NCBI GenBank assembly: GCA_965215615.1
Contig: OZ244068.1
Coordinates: 2,418,001-2,482,000, forward strand
Length of the DNA: 64,000 nucleotides
Source: CBDATA01 sp965215615
Lineage (GTDB): Bacteria > Acidobacteriota > Vicinamibacteria > Marinacidobacterales > Marinacidobacteraceae
Direction: 5' to 3'
In this document: piece by piece, positions 31,823 to 41,000 of the stretch
Layout of the letters: each line of letters opens with the position of its first letter
Numbering within the stretch: the first letter of the stretch is position 1
Position numbers and translations under genes: made by a program
Notes under the pieces: generated by a model
Told to the model about the DNA's origin: nothing
The model's database searches: none
What the model saw: only the letters and a program-made list of their open reading frames with translations

Positions 31823-33033
31823 CAGGACGCGCCGTGGATCGCCGCCCCCAGCCTCCGGACTCCTTCCGCGAGCCGGGTCGGAGGGAGGAAACTGAACGAG
31901 AGCCGCAGCGACCGCTTGCCCACCGGATCCTCCGGATCGGCGAAAAAGCACGACCCGCCCACCCAGGCCACCCGGTGGCCCTCCACCGCCCGCCGGAGCA
32001 GGGTGGTGGTGTCTTCCGAAAGCGAGCCCTCTTCGAATTCCAGCCACGCGAAGAAACCGCCGGCGGGATGGTCGGGGGACGGCCCCTCGGGGAATGTCTC
32101 CCGAAGGGCGGCGAGCATCGCGTCCCGCTTGCCCCGGTAGAGGTCGCGGGCGCTCCCGATCTGCCTCTCCAGCGCGCCGCTCTTCGCGTAGGCGAGGGCG
32201 ATCTGCTGGACCAGCGCCCCCGAGCACTGGTCGGTTCCGAGTTTCACGAGGCCCAGCTTCCCGACGAGCGCCGGGTCGGTCATGACGAACCCGAGACGGA
32301 GGCCGGGCCCGAAGATCTTGGAGAAGGTGTGGACCAGCACCGTCCGCTCGGGAGCAAGCGCCTTGAGCGGCGGGAGAGGGTCGCCGTCGTAGCAAAGCTC
32401 GGCGTAGGCGTGGTCTTCCACGACCAGCAGATCGTGTTCTTCGAGAACCCGAAGCGTCTCGCGACGGCGTTCGAGGCTCCAGGTCCTTCCGGTCGGGTTC
32501 TGGAAGGAGGGAATGGCGTAGAAGACGCGGGGAGCGGCTCCTTCCGCCTTCAGCTCGCGAATGCGGGCTTCGAGACCGTCGGGAAGCGGGCCGTCGCGGT
32601 CGGTCGGAACGCCGATCGGACGGAGGCCGAGCTCGCGACAGAGGTGGAGGGCCGCCATGTAGGTCGGGTTCTCGGTGAGCAGGACATCGCCCGGGTTCAG
32701 CAGCGCGACGAGAGCAAGGCGGATGCCTTCGAGCCCCCCGCTCGAGATCATGATGTTTTCGGTGCCGGCCGGGATTCCGAAGAGGCGGCCGCTGCGTTCG
32801 GCCAGATATTCCCGGAGCGCGGTCACTCCCGGATTCGGCGAGTAGCCCAGCGCCGAAGCCCCGCTGCGGCTGAGCGCCGTGTCCATCGCTTCGGCGGTGT
32901 CCTCGATGCGGAAGACCGCCGGATCGGGCATCCCCCCGGCGAGCGAGAGGACATCCGGGCTTTCGGCCAGCCGAAGGATGTCGCTGATCGCCGAGCCGCC
33001 CCCAAGCCGTCCGACGACATCCGAAAACCGCAT
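31822..33033 (-). CDS. PLP-dependent aminotransferase, fold type I (2-aminoadipate-like)
   Basis: The 403-aa enzyme resembles LysN/ARO8-type aminotransferases (MocR catalytic domain without the wHTH). Blocks: SLAGGMPDPAVFR, LGYSPNPGVTALREYLAER, MISSGGLEGIRLAL, ENPTYMAALHL, YAIPSFQNPTGRTWS, VVEDHAYAELCYDG, and VLVHTFSKIFGPGLRLGFV with the PLP-lysine. The start ATG at 33033 is 8 nt after the ileS stop, and its own stop overlaps gmk. The substrate is probably 2-aminoadipate, an aromatic or a branched-chain amino acid; the sequence does not decide. Confidence 0.9.
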   Translation of the reverse strand: MRFSDVVGRLGGGSAISDILRLAESPDVLSLAGGMPDPAVFRIEDTAEAMDTALSRSGASALGYSPNPGVTALREYLAERSGRLFGIPAGTENIMISSGGLEGIRLALVALLNPGDVLLTENPTYMAALHLCRELGLRPIGVPTDRDGPLPDGLEARIRELKAEGAAPRVFYAIPSFQNPTGRTWSLERRRETLRVLEEHDLLVVEDHAYAELCYDGDPLPPLKALAPERTVLVHTFSKIFGPGLRLGFVMTDPALVGKLGLVKLGTDQCSGALVQQIALAYAKSGALERQIGSARDLYRGKRDAMLAALRETFPEGPSPDHPAGGFFAWLEFEEGSLSEDTTTLLRRAVEGHRVAWVGGSCFFADPEDPVGKRSLRLSFSFLPPTRLAEGVRRLGAAIHGAS

Positions 33034-33041
33034 TCCCGAAC

Positions 33042-36000
33042 TTACTCCGACTCGACCGCTTCGAGCACGAGAATCGCCCGCTCCTCTTCCACCTCGATTT
33101 CGCGGCGGGTACCACCGGGAAGCTCCTCCCCGGTGAAATCCACCGCGAGGGTCTCGGCGCAAAAGTGCTCTTCCCGCTCGCGGATCAACGCGATCAAGGC
33201 GGCCGATCCGGAGAGGGACACCCGGATCCGGGCGTCGTAGGCGAGGTCGAGATCCTTGCGGAGGCCCTGGACCCGGTTCAGCAGCTCCCGGTACCTTCCT
33301 TCTTCGCGGAGCTCGTCGGTGAGCTCGATGTCGAGGGCGACCGAGAGGCCGAGCCGGCTGTCGCTCGCGAGCGCGAGTCCCTTCCGGGGGACGGAGGCGA
33401 TTTCGAGGTCGTCGGCTTCGAGAGGGACCACCCGGCCGCTTTCGAGATGGATCCGGAGGCAGCCGTCGCGCTCGAGCTGCCGCTGGACATCCGCGCCGGG
33501 AATCCGGGCGACCAGCCCCGCCACCGCCGCCATGTCGCGCCCGAGCCGCGGGCCCAGCCGCCGGAACCGGGGTTTCACCGAGATGTCCATCGCCTGCCCG
33601 GCATCTTCGACGAACTCGACCTCGCGCACGTTCAACTCGTCGGCAAGCAGCTCGCGGTGGGCGACGAGCCGCTCCCGGGGGCCGGCGACCTTCGCCGCGC
33701 CAAGCGGCTGGCGCACCCGGATGCCTTGCTCCTTCCGAACCCGGAGACCGAGCGAGGCGGCTTCGCGCACGAGATGCATCTCCTCGTTGAGGCCGGCATC
33801 GAGCGGGAACTCGGCGACCGGCCAGTCGGTCAGGTGGACGCTTTCCGGATCCGGCCCCGGAATCAGGCTCTGGTGCATCTCCTCGGCGAGAAACGGAGTG
33901 AACGGCGCGGCGAGCCGCGAGAGGCGGACCAGCACGTCGTAGAGGGTCCGGTAGGCATCCGCCTTGTCCGCCCCGAACCCTGTTTCCCAGAAACGGCGGC
34001 GGCTGCGGCGCAACCACCAGTTGGAAAGCGATTCGGTGAACGCGGCAAGCGCGCGGGCCGCCTCGTAGGCGCGGATCGTCTCGAGACTCTCGCCCACCGT
34101 GACGGTCGTCTCTTCGAGGTACGAGAGGATCCAGCGATCCAGCGGGCGGCGCTCCGCAACCGGCCGACCCGGATGTTCGCGGGGGTCGAACCGGTCGATC
34201 CCGGCATAGATCGTGAAGAACGAGAACACGTTGCGAACCCGGAGGGGAAACTCGCGGGCCGAAGCGCGGACGTTTTCGAGGCTGTGCCGCTTGTTCCCCC
34301 AGGGGGTCGCCCCGGCGAGGAAGAACCAGCGGAAGGCATCCGCCCCCGCCTCGCCGAGCGTCTCCTCCGGCGGGGTGTAGTTGCCGCGGGACTTGGACTC
34401 CTTCCTGCCTTCGGGGTCGGTGACGTGGCCGAGGACGAGGCACGACCGGAAGGGGTGCGGTCCTTCGGGCTTCGGGATATCCAGCCGGCCGCAGGTTTCC
34501 TCGTCGAACAGCAGGGTCGAGATCATCAGCAGCGAGTAGAACCAGCCGCGCGTCTGGTCGATCGCCTCGGTGATGTAGTCGGCGGGAAACGACGCGAGGA
34601 AGCGGTCCCGGTTCTGGTGCGGGAACCCCCACTGGGCGAACGGCATCGCCCCCGAATCGAACCAGCAGTCGATCACCTCGGGAACCCGGCGGAAGACCCC
34701 CGGCTCGCCCGGCCGGGTCCAGGTCACCTGGTCCACCCAGGGCTTGTGAACCATGAGGTCGGGGGCGAGATCGGGGCGTTTTTTCCGCTCCTCGTGGAAA
34801 GCCCGGAACGCATCGGGGTTCTTTTTCTCGATTTCGGCGACCGAGGCCGGCGTTTCGATCTCCCCGGTCTCGTCGTTGATCCAGATGTTCAGCGGCGTGC
34901 CCCAGAAGCGCTCGCGGGAAAGTGCCCAGTCCACGTTGTTGCGCAGGAAGTCGCCGAAACGGCCGTCGCGGATGTGTTCCGGCCGCCAGTCCACCGACCC
35001 GCTGTTTTCGAGCGCCGCGTCCTTCCTCCGGGTGGTGCGGATGAACCAGGCGGGACGCGCGTACTGGATCAGCGGATCCTCGTCGGCGCGCCAGCAGAAC
35101 GGATATTCATGGCGAATGGTCTCCCGGTGGACGAGCAGGCCCTGATCGCCGAGGTAGCGGATGATCTCCCGGTCGGCTTCCTTGACCCACTGCCCCTCGA
35201 GCATCGGAACATCCGCGGTGAAGCGGCCATCCGGCCCTACCGCCGAGGGCAGCGGAATCTCGTCGGCGTTCCGGTAGGCGGCCACCGTCCGGCGATGCAG
35301 ATCGTGATCCACTTCGCCAAAGGCCGGCGCCTCGTGGACGAGACCGGTCCCTTGGTCGAGCTCCACGAAATCGGCGGCAAGCACCCGCCAGAACGCCGGA
35401 ACCTCCGAACCATCCGCGAGAATCCCCTTCAGGTCCCCGTAACGACGGCGGTAGTCGTCGAAAGGCGGCCGGTAGCGGCGTCCGACGAGTTCCTCGGCGG
35501 CCAGGGTGCGGCGCTTCGGAAGCGGACGCCCGAGCCGCTGCTCCAGATTTCCGACCAGCGCGTCGGCGAGGATCAGGCGGCGCGGGTTCCCGCCTTCGTG
35601 CGTGTCCTCGACCTCGGCGTAGGCGACTCCGGGGCGGACCGCGGCATAGAGATTCGAGGGCAGCGTCCAGGGAGTGGTGGTCCAGACGACGAGCGCCGCG
35701 CCCGGATCGTCTTCGAGCGGCAGCGCCACATGGACCGCCGGATCCTCCACCTCGCGGTAGCCGAGGCCGACTTCCGCCGAGGAAAGTGCGGTGCCTCCCT
35801 GGGCCCACCACCAGACCACCTTCTCGCCGCGGTAGAGGAGATCCTTGCGGTGGAGTTCGGAAAGCGCCCACCAGACGCTTTCGACATAGCTCCGCCGATA
35901 GGTCACATAGGCCTTTTCGAGGTCCACCCAGTGCCCGATCCGGGTGGTCATCTCCTCCCAGTCGCGGATGTAGCGGAACACACTCGCCATGCACCGCTCC

Positions 36001-36356
36001 ACGAAGCGGCCCACTCCGTGCTCTTCGATCTCTTCCCGGCCGTGGATCCCGAGCTCCCGCTCCACCTCGACCTCGACCGGGAGGCCGTGGGTATCCCACC
36101 CGGCGATCCGCTCGGCGAACCGGCCGCGCATCGTCTGGTACCGCGGGAACACGTCCTTGAACACCCGGGTCAGTACGTGGCCGTTGTGGGGGCGGCCGTT
36201 GGCGGTCGGCGGGCCGTCGTGCCAGACCCAGGAAGGGCTTCCCGACCGGGCGGCGATGCTGCGCTCGAAGATGCGGCGCTCGCTCCAGAAACGGGCGATC
36301 TCCGCCTCGGCAGCGGGGATTTCACCTTTGGGGCGGGCGGGCCGAAGGAACGTCAA
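33042..36356 (-). CDS. ileS: isoleucyl-tRNA synthetase, type 2-like
   Basis: IleS (1104 aa) charges tRNA-Ile. It has the HIGH region PTANGRPHNGHVLTRV (HNGH), AGWDTHGLPVEVEVERELG, the editing domain with TTPWTLPSNL, the catalytic DQTRGWFYSLL, and a KMSKS-type loop ESKSRGNYTPPEE. The C-terminal part lacks a CxxC zinc finger. Length and the HVLTRVFKDVFPRYQTMRG pattern are those of type 2 (eukaryote-like) IleS, the group associated with natural mupirocin tolerance; that property is inference from the family. It begins the operon with the aminotransferase and gmk and lies downstream of the tRNA-Lys/tRNA-Glu pair. Confidence 0.95.
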   Translation of the reverse strand: MTFLRPARPKGEIPAAEAEIARFWSERRIFERSIAARSGSPSWVWHDGPPTANGRPHNGHVLTRVFKDVFPRYQTMRGRFAERIAGWDTHGLPVEVEVERELGIHGREEIEEHGVGRFVERCMASVFRYIRDWEEMTTRIGHWVDLEKAYVTYRRSYVESVWWALSELHRKDLLYRGEKVVWWWAQGGTALSSAEVGLGYREVEDPAVHVALPLEDDPGAALVVWTTTPWTLPSNLYAAVRPGVAYAEVEDTHEGGNPRRLILADALVGNLEQRLGRPLPKRRTLAAEELVGRRYRPPFDDYRRRYGDLKGILADGSEVPAFWRVLAADFVELDQGTGLVHEAPAFGEVDHDLHRRTVAAYRNADEIPLPSAVGPDGRFTADVPMLEGQWVKEADREIIRYLGDQGLLVHRETIRHEYPFCWRADEDPLIQYARPAWFIRTTRRKDAALENSGSVDWRPEHIRDGRFGDFLRNNVDWALSRERFWGTPLNIWINDETGEIETPASVAEIEKKNPDAFRAFHEERKKRPDLAPDLMVHKPWVDQVTWTRPGEPGVFRRVPEVIDCWFDSGAMPFAQWGFPHQNRDRFLASFPADYITEAIDQTRGWFYSLLMISTLLFDEETCGRLDIPKPEGPHPFRSCLVLGHVTDPEGRKESKSRGNYTPPEETLGEAGADAFRWFFLAGATPWGNKRHSLENVRASAREFPLRVRNVFSFFTIYAGIDRFDPREHPGRPVAERRPLDRWILSYLEETTVTVGESLETIRAYEAARALAAFTESLSNWWLRRSRRRFWETGFGADKADAYRTLYDVLVRLSRLAAPFTPFLAEEMHQSLIPGPDPESVHLTDWPVAEFPLDAGLNEEMHLVREAASLGLRVRKEQGIRVRQPLGAAKVAGPRERLVAHRELLADELNVREVEFVEDAGQAMDISVKPRFRRLGPRLGRDMAAVAGLVARIPGADVQRQLERDGCLRIHLESGRVVPLEADDLEIASVPRKGLALASDSRLGLSVALDIELTDELREEGRYRELLNRVQGLRKDLDLAYDARIRVSLSGSAALIALIREREEHFCAETLAVDFTGEELPGGTRREIEVEEERAILVLEAVESE

Positions 36357-36415
36357 GGCAGCTTGAGGGGCAGCTTCAAGGCGAGGGGGAATCCAGAGCC
36401 GGGAATGGATGGCCG

Positions 36416-36488
36416 CGTCCCCAACGGGACTCGAACCCGTGTTTTCGCCGTGAAAGGGCGACGTCCTGGGCCGCTAGACGATGGGGAC
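36416..36488 (-). tRNA. tRNA-Glu (anticodon UUC)
   Basis: On the minus strand a 73-nt cloverleaf folds: acceptor GTCCCCA/TGGGGAC, anticodon stem CGCCC/GGGCG-like flanking the loop CTTTCAC with anticodon TTC, and a T-loop GGTTCGAGTCC. The discriminator is G. CCA is not encoded. It lies 8 nt downstream of tRNA-Lys. Confidence 0.95.
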
Positions 36489-36496
36489 CCAAAGGG

Positions 36497-36569
36497 TAGG
36501 CCGTGCAGGCTTCGAACCTGCGACATCTCGCTTAAAAGGCGAGCGCTCTGCCTACTGAGCTAACGGCCC
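36497..36569 (-). tRNA. tRNA-Lys (anticodon UUU)
   Basis: On the minus strand a 73-nt cloverleaf folds: acceptor GGGCCGT/ACGGCCT (one G-U), D-arm TAGCTCAGTAGGCAGAGC, anticodon stem CTCGC/GCGAG with loop containing TTT, and T-arm GCAGGTTCGAAGCCTGC. The discriminator is A; CCA is not encoded. It precedes tRNA-Glu in the same direction. Confidence 0.95.
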
Positions 36570-36585
36570 GGCGAGCGCGGGAGTT

Positions 36586-36770
36586 TAGCAGGCTGTGGAA
36601 AAACCAACGCGGCATTCGACGAGCGATGCATCCCGTCTGAACGCTCGCCTGGAGGCTCGCTCTTCGTTGCGATTCGCTCGAAATAGCGCTGCTATTGCTC
36701 ACTCACGCGCCTTGTCAGCCGGGCGCCTCACCCGTCTCGGTGCTCACGCCAGTTTATCCACAGCCTGCTA
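36586..36770. repeat. 185-bp inverted-repeat (MITE-like) element with DnaA-box-like ends
   Basis: The non-coding gap between tRNA-Lys and the heptad-repeat protein holds an element bounded by 19-bp inverted repeats: TAGCAGGCTGTGGAAAAAC at 36586-36604 and its complement with one mismatch at 36752-36770. The right end contains TTATCCACA (36754-36762), identical to the consensus DnaA box; the left has the one-mismatch variant TTTTCCACA on the minus strand. The interior holds no open frame of note. No target-site duplication is obvious. The outer 14 nt (GCTAGCAGGCTGTG) recur at 19597-19610 at the start of the AbiEii-type gene. It looks like a non-autonomous mobile or palindromic repeat family; the rest of the gap (36771-36854) shows nothing. 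Confidence 0.6.
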
Positions 36771-36854
36771 GCAGCCCGTGGCAACGAGGCAATGAAACCC
36801 TCGGGAATCGGCCTTGATGCCGAGGATACGCCCGGGAGCGCGAGGGCTCCCGCT

Positions 36855-37886
36855 TCAGGCCGGGGAGGTTTCGATCACATCGCCCTTGCGCTGCAGCACG
36901 GTCACCCCCTTCTCCAGGGCCGACTCCTTCAGCTCGTCATGGATGTGGAACGTGGCGAGAGCGAACCGGTGCCGGTGGCCGGCGTACTTCGGGAACATCC
37001 GCCGGAAGTTCGGTGCCTTCTCGTCCAGCAGGTCCTTCAGGTCGTCCTTGTGCGCCCTGTGCTTCACCTCCACGACGAACACCTCGCTGCCGTTCACGAG
37101 CAGCAGGTCGAACTCGTCCTTCAGGTCGCCATCCTCGCCCGGGACGTTCCTTTCGACGGATTCGAAGCGCACCCCACCGAGAACCGGATGGGCTTTGAGG
37201 CTGTTGTAGAAGAACTCCTCGACCGCCGCACCCAGGTTGTTGCTGGCACCGCCGTACATTTTCGACAGCTCTTTGATTTCGACGGAGGTTTCCCTCACCA
37301 GGACCTCGGTCTCCGCAATTCGGTCCACCAGCCGGTCGATCTTGGCCTCGGTCTCCGCAATTTGGTCCGACAGCCGGTCGATCTTGGCCTCGGTCTCCGC
37401 CTGCTGCGCGGCGTTTTCCTTCAACTGCGCATCGGTTTTCGCCTGCTGCGCGGCGTTTTCCTTCAGCAGGGCCTCGGTCTCCGCCAACCGGTCCGCCAGC
37501 CGGTCGATCTTGGCATCGGTCTCCGCCTGCTGCGCGGCGTTTTCCTTCAACTGCGCATCGGTCTTCGCCTGCTGCGCGGCGTTTTCCTTCAGCAGGGCCT
37601 CGGTCTCCGCAATTCGGTCCGACAGCCGGTCGATCTTGGCATCGGTCTCCGCCTGCTGCGCGGCGTTTTCCTTCAACTGCGCATCGGTCTTCGCCTGCTG
37701 CGCGGCGTTTTCCTTCAGCAGGGCCTCGGTCTCCGCAATTCGGTCCGACAGCCGGTCGATCTTGGCATCGGTCTTCGCCTGCTGCGCGGCGTTTGCCGCC
37801 ATCTGGGCATCGGTGCGGTCCTGCGCCGTGGCCAGGCCAGCAACCAGCGCTTTCAGCTCTTCGTCGGTCATTTTTTCGTCGGTCAT
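36855..37886 (-). CDS. heptad-repeat protein with C-terminal PD-(D/E)XK-like nuclease domain
   Basis: The 343-aa protein starts MTDEKMTDEELKALVAGL and then consists to about residue 205 of almost perfect 42-residue repeats built from ENAAQQA, KTDAQLK and AKIDRLSDRIAETEALL units, a long parallel coiled coil. The C-terminal 120 residues resemble DUF3782-type endonuclease-like domains: GAAVEEFFYNSL (helix with Glu), DEFDLLLVNG (Asp 260), VFVVEVKHRAH (E273-V-K275), the DxnExK core of the PD-(D/E)XK fold. No partner gene overlaps it. It could be a tethered nuclease in defence or a scaffold that has lost activity. The 126-nt repeats make recombination-based length changes likely. Confidence 0.75.
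   Translation of the reverse strand: MTDEKMTDEELKALVAGLATAQDRTDAQMAANAAQQAKTDAKIDRLSDRIAETEALLKENAAQQAKTDAQLKENAAQQAETDAKIDRLSDRIAETEALLKENAAQQAKTDAQLKENAAQQAETDAKIDRLADRLAETEALLKENAAQQAKTDAQLKENAAQQAETEAKIDRLSDQIAETEAKIDRLVDRIAETEVLVRETSVEIKELSKMYGGASNNLGAAVEEFFYNSLKAHPVLGGVRFESVERNVPGEDGDLKDEFDLLLVNGSEVFVVEVKHRAHKDDLKDLLDEKAPNFRRMFPKYAGHRHRFALATFHIHDELKESALEKGVTVLQRKGDVIETSPA
37385..37762. repeat. 126-bp tandem repeats inside the heptad-repeat gene
   Basis: Three nearly identical units of 126 bp (42 codons, six heptads) follow each other, differing at a few positions such as AATTCGGTCC versus AACCGGTCC. The unit length keeps both the reading frame and the heptad register. Confidence 0.8.
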
Positions 37887-38021
37887 CGAACGGGTCCGTG
37901 GTTCAGTGTAGCCGCATCCACCTGCCCCGCACCGTCACGCCTGATTCGATCGGAGAACATACATACATTGACGCAATAGCGCCCGTTTTGTCCCGCCTGG
38001 GGGCCAGAATGTGGAAAACTG

Positions 38022-41000
38022 TTACCAGCGCACGGTGGCCTCGACCCCGAAGACGTGCACCGGGGCCAGGGTCTCGCCTTCCCGGCGGGTGGCCTTGATG
38101 CCGAAGGCGAGGTCCGATGCCAGCTTGTGCGGCACGAACCGCCAGCCGAGCGCGTAGTCCCGCGCCCGCTCCGTGAAGTCCACCTCGGCGTGCGGACTCG
38201 CCGTGAAGCGGCCCCCGAAGGCGGAAAAGCCGTACGCGGTCTCCAGCGTCCGCCGCATTCCCGCTCCGCTCCCGATTTGGCCGCCGTCGCCGAGCGGGGT
38301 CGTCGTCGCGAACAGCGCCTCGATCCCCCCGTCGGCGCTCCCGCCGATCGCCTGGCGCAGCGAAAGCGACGGCCCCCGCTCGCTCTCCGGACTCGGGTCG
38401 AAGACCACCGCCGCCGAAATCCCCCGGTCCGCGAAGTCCTCGTTCTCGTGGAGGATCAGCATCCGTCCCGCGACATCGAGGCTCAATCCGAAGACCGGTG
38501 CCTTCCAGTTGATTCCGACACCGAGATCCATCCCGGCCCCGGTCTCCGCATCGCCCCCGTCGTGGCGGGCGCCCGCTTCCACCCGCGGCGTGAGATCGCC
38601 CATGCCGTCGAAGGAGAAGTCGTAGCTGGCCTCCACCCCCAGCCGCAGCCGGGTCACGAAGGTATCCGCCGTCGAAAGCGCGGCGATCTCATCCGATGTG
38701 CTCCGCATCCACAGCCCGTCGCCGATCACCGCCACCGCCGGCCGGTTGCCGGCAGCATCGAGCAGGTCTCCCCGCACGCCCGCCGCCGCCATCGTCCAGT
38801 CGGTGTCCGCCCGGTAGCTCGCGCCCCCGGTCTTGAGCGTCACCTCGCCGATGCCGTAGCCGCCCGCGCCCCAGAGCTTCAGTCGCGGGTTGGCCTGGAG
38901 CGACAGATACGGCAGCGCCGCCGTCAGCGACGCATCCACCTTGCCGGCATTGGCTCCTTCGCTGGTGTAGCCCCCCTCGGAGAGGCTGTGGGTCAGCGCC
39001 AGACCGAAGAGCCAGTCGCCCCGCGCGTAGTCCGCGCCCACGAGACCCGTCAGCACCTCGCCGTCGAGGCCGATCGCCGTGGCTCCGTCGTTCGTGGCGC
39101 CGTCGAAGCGGTTCGCGCTCGCCCGGCCCCAGAAGGCGAAGCTGCCCCCGGTCCCCTCCGCCTCCTGGGTCGTGAGCGTGAAGCTCGACCCGAGCAGCAT
39201 TTCCCGGGCGTTCGGGAGGTGCAGCAGGTCGCGGCTTTGGCTCTCGTACTCGTTCTCGAAGCCGGTCCTCCGCGCCTCGGCGTGCATCGTGCCCTGCGCC
39301 GTATCTCCTTCGCGCGGAACGTTCAGGCGGGGGCCTGCGAGCGTCTTCTGCATCCCCGCCGTGCGCGGCGCCCGCAGCCGTCCCGCGATCCCGTCGAGCG
39401 CCTGCTCCGCCACCGTCCGGCCGAACCGTGCCAGATGCGCCGACACCACCGCCGCGCCCGCATCCGTCACCGTCACCTCCACGCTGCCGGTGACCGATGA
39501 GTAGTCACCGCCCCGTGCGTGGTGCGCCAATGTCGCGCTGTCGTTCGCCACATCCTCGTCCCGCGCCGCGAAGGCCGTCACCGTCTGCGCCGCGCTCCAG
39601 TTCCGGGCGGTGAAGCTCAGCGTGCTCCGGTCCACCGTCACATCGCCCGTGCCCGCGATGCTCACCGTCACGTTCCCGGTCGGCTCGGTGGCGAGTGCCA
39701 CCGTGTAGCTCGCGCTCGCGCCTTCCGCCAGCGTCAGCGCCGCCGGAGTCAGGATCAGGCCCGGCGTGTCGTCGTCTGTGACGGTCACCGTCACGCTGCC
39801 GGTCACCGAGTCGTAGCCGCCGCCGCTCGCGCGGTGATCCAACCTCGCCCGGTCGTCCGCCGCATCCGCGTCCTGCCCCGCCGACACTGTCACCGGCTGC
39901 GCCGTGCTCCAGTTCTCCGCGGTGAAGGTCAGCGTGTTCTGCGCCGTCGTCACCTCACCCGTGCCCGCGATGCTCACCGTCACATCGCCGGCGGGTTCGG
40001 TGGCGAGCGCCACCCGGTAGTTCCCGCTGTCGCCCTCGTCCACCGTCAGCGTCTCCGGAGTCAGCACCAGCGCGGGCGTGTCGTCGTCCGTGACCGCGAG
40101 CGATGCCGAAGTCTGCGACAGCGTGTAGCCACCGCCCGCAAGCACCGTCACCGTCACCGTCCCGTCGGCCTCGTTCACCTTGTCGTCGGTGGTGGTTACC
40201 CGCAGGCTCGCCGTGGGCGCAGAAGCCGAGAGCGTGACGAGCCGCTCGCCGAGCAGCGCCCCATCCACGAAGTCGCCGGTCGCCGACACCCGCACCCGCA
40301 CCGTGATCTCGTCGCTCGGCACCGGACTCGCGGTGATCCGGAACAGCGCCTCGCCGCCCTCGATCACCATCTGCCCCGCGCTCACCGAGACGGCGGACAG
40401 AGAAGCCGAGGGGAGGGACGGGGTACTACCCCCACCACCGCCGCCACCACCGGAAGAAGGCGGATCGTCGTCGTCCTCCTCCGCTGGCGGCTGCTGCGGC
40501 GGCGGGCTCGGGGCACGCCAGGTCGCGGTCCGCGACACCGCCGCCGCCGGGCCCCGGTTCGTCCCGTCGGTCGCCGCGTTTCGACGCACCGTCACCACCA
40601 CGTTCACCCCGCCGGTCGGCGTGATCTGCATCCGGTAGCTCCTCCCGCTGCCCGAGAGCGTGCCCTTGCTCCCGCCGGTCACCGTGATGTCGTTCGTATC
40701 GAAGTCCGTCACCGACTCGCTGAAGGTGAAGTTCGCCGTGAACGCCGCCCTCGTGCTGATCGTCCCCGGTACTCCCGAGATCGAAAGCGTCGGTACCGTC
40801 GTGTCCGTCGCCGACGGGTCGGTGATGCTGAAGCTCAGACTGCCCGTGCCGCTCGCTCCGCCGCCGAGACCGGTGCCCGAACTCGCGCTCAGCGTGCCGA
40901 GGCCGATCATCACCGTCTCGCCGCCCGTCTCGGCCGTGTTGTCCGTCGCCGCCGTCAGCGTCAGCGTCACCGTCCGCGACGTCGTCCCCGTGCTCGGCCC

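Noticed and set aside
36586..36770. Replication origin because of DnaA-box-like 9-mers
   Set aside because: Only two boxes, both inside the ends of a repeat element, with no dnaA, dnaN or AT-rich unwinding region nearby.
36792..37979. Plus-strand 395-aa frame with regular leucine-rich-looking repeats
   Set aside because: The repeats are the complement of the 126-bp units of the heptad-repeat gene. The minus-strand protein has a sensible coiled coil and a nuclease-like domain.
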